From an uncultured Methanobrevibacter sp. (GTDB taxonomy: Archaea > Methanobacteriota > Methanobacteria > Methanobacteriales > Methanobacteriaceae): DNA of 6,820 bases. Of this stretch, positions 1-5,002 are shown in pieces; position 1 is the first letter of the stretch, and every line of letters begins with the position of its first letter. The stretch is from contig ONIK01000084.1 in NCBI GenBank assembly GCA_900317865.1, positions 1 through 6,820 on the forward strand, read 5' to 3'. The notes beneath the pieces were generated by a model. The model was not told where the DNA came from. It was given only the letters and a program-made list of their open reading frames with translations, and made no database searches. A program made the position numbers and the translations under genes.

Positions 1-89
1 TCTTCAACATTTGCTAATTTTCCTATCTCATCTATTGCTTCACCATCAATAATAACATTATCTAAGTCAAATACTACAAGTTTAATCAA
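1..89 (-). CDS. serB: Phosphoserine phosphatase, N-terminal fragment (partial at window edge)
   Basis: Only the first 29 codons are inside the window; the gene continues past base 1. The peptide begins MIKLVVFDLDNVIIDGEAID, a hydrophobic strand followed by the HAD-superfamily motif I (D8-L-D10), then an IDEIGKLANVE segment. From memory this matches the start of Methanocaldococcus jannaschii SerB (FDFDSTLVNNETIDEI). SerB removes phosphate from L-phosphoserine, the last step of serine synthesis; the first Asp of DxD forms the phospho-aspartate intermediate. The start is TTG at 89-87, chosen because a GGTGG ribosome site (99-95 on the minus strand) lies 5 nt upstream and the conserved strand begins immediately after it. 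The gene follows tbp by 12 bp and is probably cotranscribed with it. The HAD assignment is firm. SerB rather than another HAD phosphatase rests on the short IDEI...ANVE stretch and on remembered gene order. Confidence 0.8.
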   Translation of the reverse strand, partial: MIKLVVFDLDNVIIDGEAIDEIGKLANVE

Positions 90-101
90 TAATACCACCA
101 A

Positions 102-647
102 TTATATTAAATCTAGCTCACTTAATCTATCGTAAGCTCTTTCGACACCTAATTTAGCGTCGCTTTTTGTTTTTGCTCCGGTACAAACAACTTTACCAGA
201 ACCAAACAATAATAGCACAACTTTAGGGTCAGATAATCTGTATACTAAACCAGGAAATTGTTCTGGTTCATATTCAGTATCTTCAAGTTCTAAAGCTACT
301 GCTTCTAAATTTAATGTGGATTGCAAATTTGCAGATGCCACAATATTTTGAATTTTAATTTCAAATTCATGAGGAATTTCTGTATCAACTTCCCTCATTA
401 AATCTACAGTTTTTTTGATTGCTAATTTTGAATCATCTATAGATTTTGCTCCAGTACAAACAAGCTTACCAGAGCTAAAAATTAACGCCGCAGTTTTAGG
501 ATCTTTAAGTTTGAAAACTAATCCTGGAAACTGTTCACGATTAAAATTAACACCCTCTAAAGCTTGGGATACATCAGTCAGGACAATATCCTTCCCAATG
601 CTTGCGGAAGCTACAATGTTTTCTATTTTAATGTCAACATCGGTCAA
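102..647 (-). CDS. tbp: TATA-box-binding protein (TBP)
   Basis: This 181-residue protein is the archaeal general transcription factor that binds and bends the TATA box, recruiting TFB and RNA polymerase. It is a tandem repeat. Residues 6-87 and 97-178 align at a constant offset of 91, and each carries IVASA, QFPGLV, a DPK turn, an F-x-SGK strand and VCTGAK. The two DNA-kinking phenylalanine pairs of the family are present: F40 and F57 in repeat 1, F131 and F148 in repeat 2. A short acidic tail (ELDLI) follows. Length is normal for archaea. The start is TTG at 647-645, supported by a perfect GGAGGT site (659-654) 6 nt upstream; the nearby ATG at 640-638 is out of frame. tbp is divergent from the CYTH gene and 12 bp upstream of serB. 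Because it recognises TATA elements, it may influence its own palindromic promoter. Confidence 0.98.
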   Translation of the reverse strand: MTDVDIKIENIVASASIGKDIVLTDVSQALEGVNFNREQFPGLVFKLKDPKTAALIFSSGKLVCTGAKSIDDSKLAIKKTVDLMREVDTEIPHEFEIKIQNIVASANLQSTLNLEAVALELEDTEYEPEQFPGLVYRLSDPKVVLLLFGSGKVVCTGAKTKSDAKLGVERAYDRLSELDLI

Positions 648-653
648 ATTAAA

Positions 654-659
654 ACCTCC
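654..659 (-). promoter_or_regulatory. Ribosome binding site fixing the TTG start of tbp
   Basis: On the minus strand GGAGGT lies 6 nt before TTG (647-645). This is a full match to the anti-Shine-Dalgarno core of archaeal 16S rRNA, and it is what decides the non-ATG start. Confidence 0.85.
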
Positions 660-681
660 AATTAAGTTTTTAAAAGTAGTA

Positions 682-717
682 AGTAAAAATTAAGAAAACA
701 AAAATTAAATTTTTACT
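682..717 (-). repeat. 10-bp perfect inverted repeat in the presumed tbp leader
   Basis: AGTAAAAATT (682-691) and AATTTTTACT (708-717) are exact reverse complements separated by 16 nt. If tbp is transcribed from the minus-strand TATA box at 748-741, the RNA would start near 716-722, so this repeat would form a hairpin at the very 5' end of the tbp leader or act as an operator at the start site. The stem is mostly A-T and the region is extremely AT-rich, so chance occurrence is possible. Confidence 0.45.
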
Positions 718-731
718 AATAAAATATTTTA

Positions 732-748
732 TTTATATAGTATATAAA
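732..748. promoter_or_regulatory. Palindromic double TATA box between tbp and the CYTH gene
   Basis: TTTATATA (732-739), a single G (740) and TATATAAA (741-748) form a perfect palindrome around the central base, giving an archaeal consensus TATA box on each strand. Expected starts about 25 nt downstream would give leaders of about 70 nt for tbp (start 647) and about 60 nt for the CYTH gene (start 828). The spacing is nearly symmetrical. I see no clear BRE on either side, so which direction dominates cannot be read. A second palindromic TATA-like element, TATTTAAATA (757-766), could instead serve the plus strand. Confidence 0.6.
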
Positions 749-781
749 CTTATGTTTATTTAAATATATTAAACAAAAAAA

Positions 782-802
782 TTAAAATTTAAAAAATTTT
801 AA
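782..802 (+). repeat. 9-bp AT-only inverted repeat in the presumed CYTH-gene leader
   Basis: TTAAAATTT (782-790) and AAATTTTAA (794-802) are exact reverse complements around a 3-nt AAA loop, 14 nt before the GGGG ribosome site at 816-819. The sequence is purely A/T and therefore low-complexity, so the stem is weak and may be fortuitous. Confidence 0.3.
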
Positions 803-827
803 ATAATTAACTAATGGGGAAATTAAC

Positions 828-1370
828 ATGATAGAAGTTGAAGTAAAAGCAAAAATTGAAAATTTTGAAGATATGAAAAAAAAGTTAGAAAATCTCGGAG
901 CTATAAAAAGTAAAAAAGAATTTCAAGAAGATATATATTTTAACAGCCCAATTGTAGATTTTGCAAATACAGATGAAGCCTTAAGAATAAGAACAACAAA
1001 AGAAAATGAAAAAACAAATATATTCATAACCTACAAGGGACCTAAAATAGATTCTAAAAGTAAAACACGTGAAGAAATAGAAATTGAAATAGAAGATAGT
1101 GAAAAATGCAGTAAGATATTTCAACACCTTGGTTTTACAAAAGTAAGGGCAGTTAGAAAAAACAGACAATATTATACCTATAAAAATTTTGAGATTAGTT
1201 TAGATGATGTTGAAGGATTGGAACCATATATGGAAATAGAAATTTCTTTAGAAGATGGAAATGACTATAGTGAAGCCCAAGAAATGATATTTGAATTATT
1301 TTCAAAATTAGGAATTAATGATGGATTTGAAAGAACATCCTATTTAGAACTTTTAGAAAAATTATATTAA
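828..1370 (+). CDS. CYTH-domain protein (class IV adenylate cyclase / thiamine-triphosphatase family)
   Basis: This 180-residue protein spans a single CYTH domain. The hallmark ExExK is at the N-terminus (E3, E5, K7), followed by ALRIR (R53, R55), the TYKGP strand (K70), TREEIEIE (81-88), a basic strand with R107, R110 and R113, LDDVEGL (D126, D127, E129) and YMEIEI (134-139). These alternating acidic and basic residues line the family's triphosphate tunnel, where metal ions and the triphosphate group bind. Members include bacterial class IV adenylate cyclases (CyaB) and thiamine or inorganic triphosphatases; archaeal substrates are mostly unsettled, so a cAMP role should not be assumed. The protein looks cytosolic, with no signal peptide or membrane segment. 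ATG at 828 has a GGGGA site 7 nt upstream. It is divergent from tbp and 54 bp before aksA, so it may be its own unit or the head of the downstream cluster. The family call is strong; the function is not known. Confidence 0.9.
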   Translation: MIEVEVKAKIENFEDMKKKLENLGAIKSKKEFQEDIYFNSPIVDFANTDEALRIRTTKENEKTNIFITYKGPKIDSKSKTREEIEIEIEDSEKCSKIFQHLGFTKVRAVRKNRQYYTYKNFEISLDDVEGLEPYMEIEISLEDGNDYSEAQEMIFELFSKLGINDGFERTSYLELLEKLY

Positions 1371-1401
1371 ATACTATAAAACAAAAATACTATATTAGTA
1401 T
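1371..1401 (+). promoter_or_regulatory. Candidate promoter/operator region upstream of aksA
   Basis: The 54-bp gap before aksA holds ATACTA twice in direct orientation (1371-1376, 1387-1392) and once inverted as TAGTAT (1396-1401). The last two form a palindrome with a 3-nt centre. A TATA-like TATAAAA lies at 1375-1381; a start about 25 nt downstream would give a leader near 20 nt. In that model the palindrome sits between the TATA box and the start site, a position typical of archaeal repressor operators. This is inference: the gap is very AT-rich and no regulator is identified. Confidence 0.35.
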
Positions 1402-1414
1402 AATTATATAAAGA

Positions 1415-1420
1415 AGTGAG
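1415..1420 (+). promoter_or_regulatory. Ribosome binding site fixing the TTG start of aksA
   Basis: AGTGAG lies 5 nt before TTG (1425-1427), and the codon just upstream in the same frame (1422-1424) is TAA. Translation therefore cannot start earlier, and the next in-frame ATG is at residue 122, inside the catalytic barrel. Confidence 0.75.
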
Positions 1421-1424
1421 ATAA

Positions 1425-2588
1425 TTGCAATATTTTATAAGTCATTACAATAAAGAATGTGAAATAACTTTCCCGGACGATTTTATAATTTACGATACTA
1501 CTTTAAGAGATGGAGAACAGACACCTGGTGTTTGTTTTAGTTTTGAAGAGAAATTAGAAATCGCCCGTAAACTTGATCAATTTAAAATCAATCAAATTGA
1601 AGCGGGTTTTCCAATAGTTTCTGAAAAAGAAAGAGAAACTGTAAAAGCAATAGCAAATGAGGGTTTAAATGCTGATATTTTAGCATTAACCAGAACAAAA
1701 CCTGAAGATATTGATGCTGCATTAGATTGTGATATTGATGGTATAATCACATTTGTCGGAACATCAGACATTCACTTGGACCATAAAATGCATATTACAC
1801 GCCAAGATGCAATTAATTTATGTGAAACCGCTGTTGATTATGCTAAAGATCATGGATTATATGTTGCATTTTCAGCAGAAGATGCTACAAGGACAGATAT
1901 TGAATTTTTAAAAAGAATATACTCAAAAGCTCAGGAATGTGGTGCGGACAGAGTCCATATTGCTGATACAACCGGAGCAATTACTCCACAGGGAATTGAT
2001 TATTTAGTCAGAGAACTTGTAAAAGACTTAAATATCAATATTGCACTTCACTGTCACAATGATTTTGGTTTAGCTGTCATTAACTCCATTACTGGAGTAT
2101 TAGCGGGTGCAAAAGGTATATCAACAACAGTTAACGGTATTGGTGAAAGAGCAGGAAATGCATCATTAGAAGAACTCATCATGGCTTTAAAAATATTATA
2201 TGGAAAAGATTTAGGATTTAAAACTAAATATATTACTGAATTATCAAATATTGTATCCCAAGCAAGCGGATTGCCTATCCCATATAACAAACCAGTTGTT
2301 GGAAACAATGTATTTAGACATGAATCAGGTATACATGTGGACGCTGTAATAGAAGAACCATTATGCTATGAACCTTATGTTCCCGAACTAGTAGGTCAGA
2401 AAAGACAACTTGTTTTAGGTAAACATTCCGGCTGCAGAGCAGTTAGAGCAAAATTAAATGAATGTGAATTGGAAGTTAGCGATGATGAACTTATAGAAAT
2501 TGTAAGACAAGTTAAAAAATCAAGAGAAGAAGGAAAATACATTAACGATAAAGTGTTTAAAGAAATCGTTAAAAACACAAAAGGGTAG
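1425..2588 (+). CDS. aksA: Homocitrate synthase (coenzyme B pathway)
   Basis: AksA condenses 2-oxoglutarate with acetyl-CoA to homocitrate and repeats this on longer 2-oxo acids, building the chain to 2-oxosuberate, precursor of the coenzyme B heptanoyl arm. The 387-residue protein has the DRE-TIM barrel signature DTTLRDGEQTPGV (24-36, with R28 and metal ligand D29), the HxH metal motif (H209, H211), GERAGNA (240-246) and HESGIHVD (299-306). It then has LGKHSGCRAV (331-340) and a short helical tail. It lacks the roughly 100-residue C-terminal LeuA/CimA regulatory domain, which points to AksA over isopropylmalate or citramalate synthase. From memory, stretches such as IANEGLNADILAL and AFSAEDATRT match M. 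jannaschii AksA closely. The TTG start is forced by an in-frame stop directly upstream. aksD follows after 5 nt, supporting the assignment. Substrate specificity itself cannot be read from sequence. Confidence 0.9.
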   Translation: MQYFISHYNKECEITFPDDFIIYDTTLRDGEQTPGVCFSFEEKLEIARKLDQFKINQIEAGFPIVSEKERETVKAIANEGLNADILALTRTKPEDIDAALDCDIDGIITFVGTSDIHLDHKMHITRQDAINLCETAVDYAKDHGLYVAFSAEDATRTDIEFLKRIYSKAQECGADRVHIADTTGAITPQGIDYLVRELVKDLNINIALHCHNDFGLAVINSITGVLAGAKGISTTVNGIGERAGNASLEELIMALKILYGKDLGFKTKYITELSNIVSQASGLPIPYNKPVVGNNVFRHESGIHVDAVIEEPLCYEPYVPELVGQKRQLVLGKHSGCRAVRAKLNECELEVSDDELIEIVRQVKKSREEGKYINDKVFKEIVKNTKG

Positions 2589-2593
2589 ATAAC

Positions 2594-3853
2594 GTGAACA
2601 TTACTGAAAAAATCCTATCTTCAAAAGCGGGGCATGAAGTAACGCCAGGGGAAATAATAGAAATTCCAGTTGATCTTGCAATGTCTCACGACGGAACTTC
2701 ACCGCCTGCAATAAAAACATTTGAAAAGGTAGCGGATAAAGTTTGGAATCCTGAAAAAATTGCAATTATTTTTGATCATAATATTCCTGCAAATACAATA
2801 GGTTCAGCAGAATTTCAAAAAGTTTGCCGTGAATTTATAAAAAAACAAGACATTAAAAATAATTTTATACATGGAGAAGGAATCTGTCACCAGGTAGTTC
2901 CCGAAATGGGTTTAGTTGAACCGGGAAAAGTTATTGTTGGTGCAGACTCACACACATGTACTTATGGTGCTTTTGGAGCATTTTCAACAGGAATGGGTGC
3001 AACAGACTTAGCAATGGTCTGGGCAACTGGAAAAACCTGGTTTATGGTTCCGCAAGCTATAAAAATGGAAGTTACTGGAGAACTTAATCCATATATTGCT
3101 CCTAAAGACATAATCTTAAATATTATTGGAGAAATCGGAATCGCCGGTGCAACATACAAAACTGCAGAATTCTGTGGCGAAACCATCGAAAATATGGGTG
3201 TTGAAGGAAGAGCAACCATGTGTAATATGGCAATTGAAATGGGTGCTAAAAACGGAATAATGGAACCAAATAAAGAAGTAATCGATTATATTTGTAAAAG
3301 AACATTCAAAAAAGAAAGTGAATTGAATATTGTTAAATCAGACAGCGATGCGAATTATGAAAAAGAAATGCATTTTGACATAACTGATATGGAACCTCAA
3401 ATTGCATGTCCAAATGACGTTGATAATGTTTGTGACATCTCAAAAATTGAAGGAACCCCAATAGATCAATGTTTGATTGGTTCCTGTACAAACGGCAGAC
3501 TTTCTGATTTAAAAGACGCATATGAAATATTAAACGGCTCAAAAATTAACGATGATATTAGATTATTAATATTACCCGCATCACGTGAAATATACAAACA
3601 AGCAATGAAATTGGGATATATCGAAGCTTTTATTGATGCAGGAGCTATAATATGTAACCCCGGATGTGGACCATGTCTCGGAGGACATATGGGAGTTTTA
3701 TCCGAAGGCGAAGTTTGTGTATCCACAACAAATAGAAATTTCAAAGGAAGAATGGGAGACCCTAAATCTTCCGTTTATCTTTCAAATTCAAAAGTTGTAG
3801 CGGCTTCAGCAATTGAAGGAGTTATAACCAATCCAAAAGATTTAAGTGAATAA
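2594..3853 (+). CDS. aksD: Homoaconitase large subunit (3-isopropylmalate dehydratase family)
   Basis: This 419-residue protein is the iron-sulfur large subunit of the two-subunit aconitase family. AksD with the small subunit AksE would isomerise homocitrate to homoisocitrate via homoaconitate, and the longer homologues on the way to coenzyme B. Visible motifs are SHDGTSP (31-37), FDHNIPAN (60-67), GEGICHQ (94-100), GADSHTCTYGAFG (116-128) and GSCTNGR (296-302). CNPGCGPC follows (354-361), then STTNRNFKGRMG (377-388). The 4Fe-4S ligands should be C298, C358 and C361. Start is GTG at 2594; its GGGTA site (2583-2587) overlaps the aksA stop, 5 nt away, suggesting coupled translation. LeuC has the same motifs, and the residues that separate the two activities lie in the small subunit, which is not in this window. 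The choice of AksD over LeuC therefore rests mainly on pairing with aksA. Confidence 0.87.
   Translation: MNITEKILSSKAGHEVTPGEIIEIPVDLAMSHDGTSPPAIKTFEKVADKVWNPEKIAIIFDHNIPANTIGSAEFQKVCREFIKKQDIKNNFIHGEGICHQVVPEMGLVEPGKVIVGADSHTCTYGAFGAFSTGMGATDLAMVWATGKTWFMVPQAIKMEVTGELNPYIAPKDIILNIIGEIGIAGATYKTAEFCGETIENMGVEGRATMCNMAIEMGAKNGIMEPNKEVIDYICKRTFKKESELNIVKSDSDANYEKEMHFDITDMEPQIACPNDVDNVCDISKIEGTPIDQCLIGSCTNGRLSDLKDAYEILNGSKINDDIRLLILPASREIYKQAMKLGYIEAFIDAGAIICNPGCGPCLGGHMGVLSEGEVCVSTTNRNFKGRMGDPKSSVYLSNSKVVAASAIEGVITNPKDLSE
3844..3849 (+). promoter_or_regulatory. Ribosome site deciding the start of the first DUF98 gene
   Basis: AAGTGA ends 5 nt before ATG at 3855, the same motif and spacing seen at aksA. 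The upstream in-frame GTG at 3846 lies inside this site, and the later ATG at 3861 is 11 nt away. Starting at 3855 makes the protein 187 residues, the same as its tandem paralogue, and the two then align without gaps. Confidence 0.65.
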
Positions 3854-3854
3854 A

Positions 3855-4418
3855 ATGCCAATGAATAAGAATGAAGCCAATAAAAGGCTTATTGAAAAAA
3901 TAAATGCTGTTGAAGATTCATACCCCAAAAACTTTTCAAACACACAAAAAATACTATTAACAACCGATGGCTCCATTACAGCAATTCTAGATGTACTGTA
4001 TGGAAAAATTACACTAACAACATTAGAACAACATTTTGAAGATGCAACAGAAGAAAGTGCAAAGTTAGTGAATGTAGAAGTTGGCGATGAAGTTAACTTT
4101 AGAGAAATCATAATGCATAAAGATGATGAAAATCTAATTTATGCTGTTTCTTACATTCCAATAAAAAGATTGACTGATGAAATATGTAGTGATTTAGTTA
4201 GAGCGGACATACCTATCGGAAGAATTCTAAAAAATTATCAAATAGAGTCCAGAAGAGAAATTAATAATATTTACATAGAAAAACCTAATGAAACATTACA
4301 AGAATTATTTAACACTACCGAAGATATGTTAGCAAGAGACTATATTATCATACACAAAAAAGAAATATTAATGTGGATTAAAGAAATATTTCCGGTTTCT
4401 CATTTTACCAAAGTTTAA
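3855..4418 (+). CDS. DUF98 / chorismate-lyase-like protein, copy 1
   Basis: This 187-residue protein (from ATG 3855; a GTG at 3846 would add three residues) appears to belong to DUF98, the archaeal/mycobacterial relatives of UbiC chorismate lyase. UbiC splits chorismate into 4-hydroxybenzoate and pyruvate. Visible features are QKILL then DGSIT (38-42), LDVLYG (45-50), GDEVNFREI (77-85), YAVSYIP (96-102), DIPIG (118-122), RREI (133-136) and a C-terminal KEIFP (176-180). By comparison with UbiC, R83 and E177 correspond to the catalytic Arg and Glu, so an active enzyme is plausible. 4-Hydroxybenzoate has been proposed as a methanopterin precursor in methanogens, which would fit this cofactor cluster. 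The start is 1 nt after the aksD stop and copy 2 follows after 12 nt. Family is likely; the reaction is inferred and untested here. Confidence 0.78.
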   Translation: MPMNKNEANKRLIEKINAVEDSYPKNFSNTQKILLTTDGSITAILDVLYGKITLTTLEQHFEDATEESAKLVNVEVGDEVNFREIIMHKDDENLIYAVSYIPIKRLTDEICSDLVRADIPIGRILKNYQIESRREINNIYIEKPNETLQELFNTTEDMLARDYIIIHKKEILMWIKEIFPVSHFTKV

Positions 4419-4421
4419 CAG

Positions 4422-4428
4422 GGTGATC
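4422..4428 (+). promoter_or_regulatory. Full-match ribosome site of DUF98 copy 2
   Basis: GGTGATC ends 2 nt before ATG 4431 and lies in the 12-nt gap after copy 1. It extends the usual core toward the 16S 3' end complement (AGGAGGTGATCC), making it one of the strongest sites in this cluster. Confidence 0.7.
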
Positions 4429-4430
4429 TT

Positions 4431-4994
4431 ATGAATTTAGAAGGGAAAAAAATCAACGAACCGACATATGATTTAATAAAAGTAGTTGAAAAGGAAAATA
4501 ATGTTAAAATTTCACCTATACAAAAAATCCTATTATCATTAAGAGGACCAATAACTACTCCCCTAGATGCATTATATGGTAGATTAAAATTATTTGTACT
4601 CAAACAGGAAATTGAAAAAGCAGATGCACATGTAGCCGATTTGCTTGATATAAACGAAGGCGATGAAGTACTTATTCGTGAAGTAATTGTACATAAAAAT
4701 GGCCGTCCACTAGTTTATGCATTCTCATACATTCCAACAGAGAGATGTAATGATAAAATTCTTAAATTATTACTTGCTGAAGAAATCACAACAGGTTTAA
4801 TCTTATCAGAAAATAACATAGAGACTCAAAGACAAATAAATAACATTTCAATAGAAACCCCAACACCAATACTTCAGGAACTTTTCAATACAACAGAAGA
4901 CATGCTAACAAGAGAATACTCAATGAGCCAACATGGAACAATAAGATTATATACAAAAGAATCCTATCCATTAAGTTATTTTAGAGAAATGTAG
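4431..4994 (+). CDS. DUF98 / chorismate-lyase-like protein, copy 2 (diverged paralogue)
   Basis: This 187-residue protein is a tandem paralogue of the preceding gene. By hand count the two align end to end without gaps at about 80 of 187 identities (43%), with strong islands at QKILL (31-35), LDALYG (45-50), GDEV (77-80), INNI (136-139) and a shared 12-residue block LQELFNTTEDML (148-159). The presumed catalytic pair is kept (R83 in IREV, E177 in KESYP). However, the DGS of copy 1 at 38-40 is RGP here, and DIPIG (118-122) has become EITTG. Substrate binding or reaction may therefore differ; it could be a second lyase, a partner subunit, or a changed activity. It lies 12 nt after copy 1 and 8 nt before fen, whose ribosome site overlaps this gene's stop codon. 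Family membership follows from copy 1; function is unknown. Confidence 0.72.
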   Translation: MNLEGKKINEPTYDLIKVVEKENNVKISPIQKILLSLRGPITTPLDALYGRLKLFVLKQEIEKADAHVADLLDINEGDEVLIREVIVHKNGRPLVYAFSYIPTERCNDKILKLLLAEEITTGLILSENNIETQRQINNISIETPTPILQELFNTTEDMLTREYSMSQHGTIRLYTKESYPLSYFREM

Positions 4995-5002
4995 GTGCTA
5001 AC

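Noticed and set aside
415..693. Plus-strand 92-codon open frame antisense to tbp
   Set aside because: It is the reverse complement of the highly conserved TBP repeat, has no ribosome site and no recognisable domain; tbp on the other strand is unambiguous.
648..827. Small RNA or hidden gene in the tbp/CYTH intergenic region
   Set aside because: The 180 bp are nearly all A/T, with promoter-like elements, inverted repeats and ribosome sites but no open frame with a start signal and no GC-rich structured block, which an RNA gene in so AT-rich a genome would probably show.
981..1169. Minus-strand 62-codon open frame inside the CYTH gene
   Set aside because: Its Phe/Tyr-rich translation mirrors the Lys/Glu-rich CYTH coding strand; a shadow frame with no supporting signals.
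1425..2588. Reading aksA as 2-isopropylmalate or citramalate synthase
   Set aside because: The protein lacks the C-terminal regulatory domain of LeuA and CimA, is of AksA length, and is paired with a homoaconitase-type gene. Still, the substrate is inferred, not proven.
3846..3854. GTG at 3846 as start of DUF98 copy 1
   Set aside because: It lies inside the AAGTGA ribosome site that fits ATG 3855, and starting at 3855 makes the two paralogues the same length with a gap-free N-terminal alignment.
3855..4994. Recent tandem duplication or assembly artefact of the DUF98 genes
   Set aside because: Identity is only about 43% at the protein level and the ribosome sites differ, so the copies are old and distinct.
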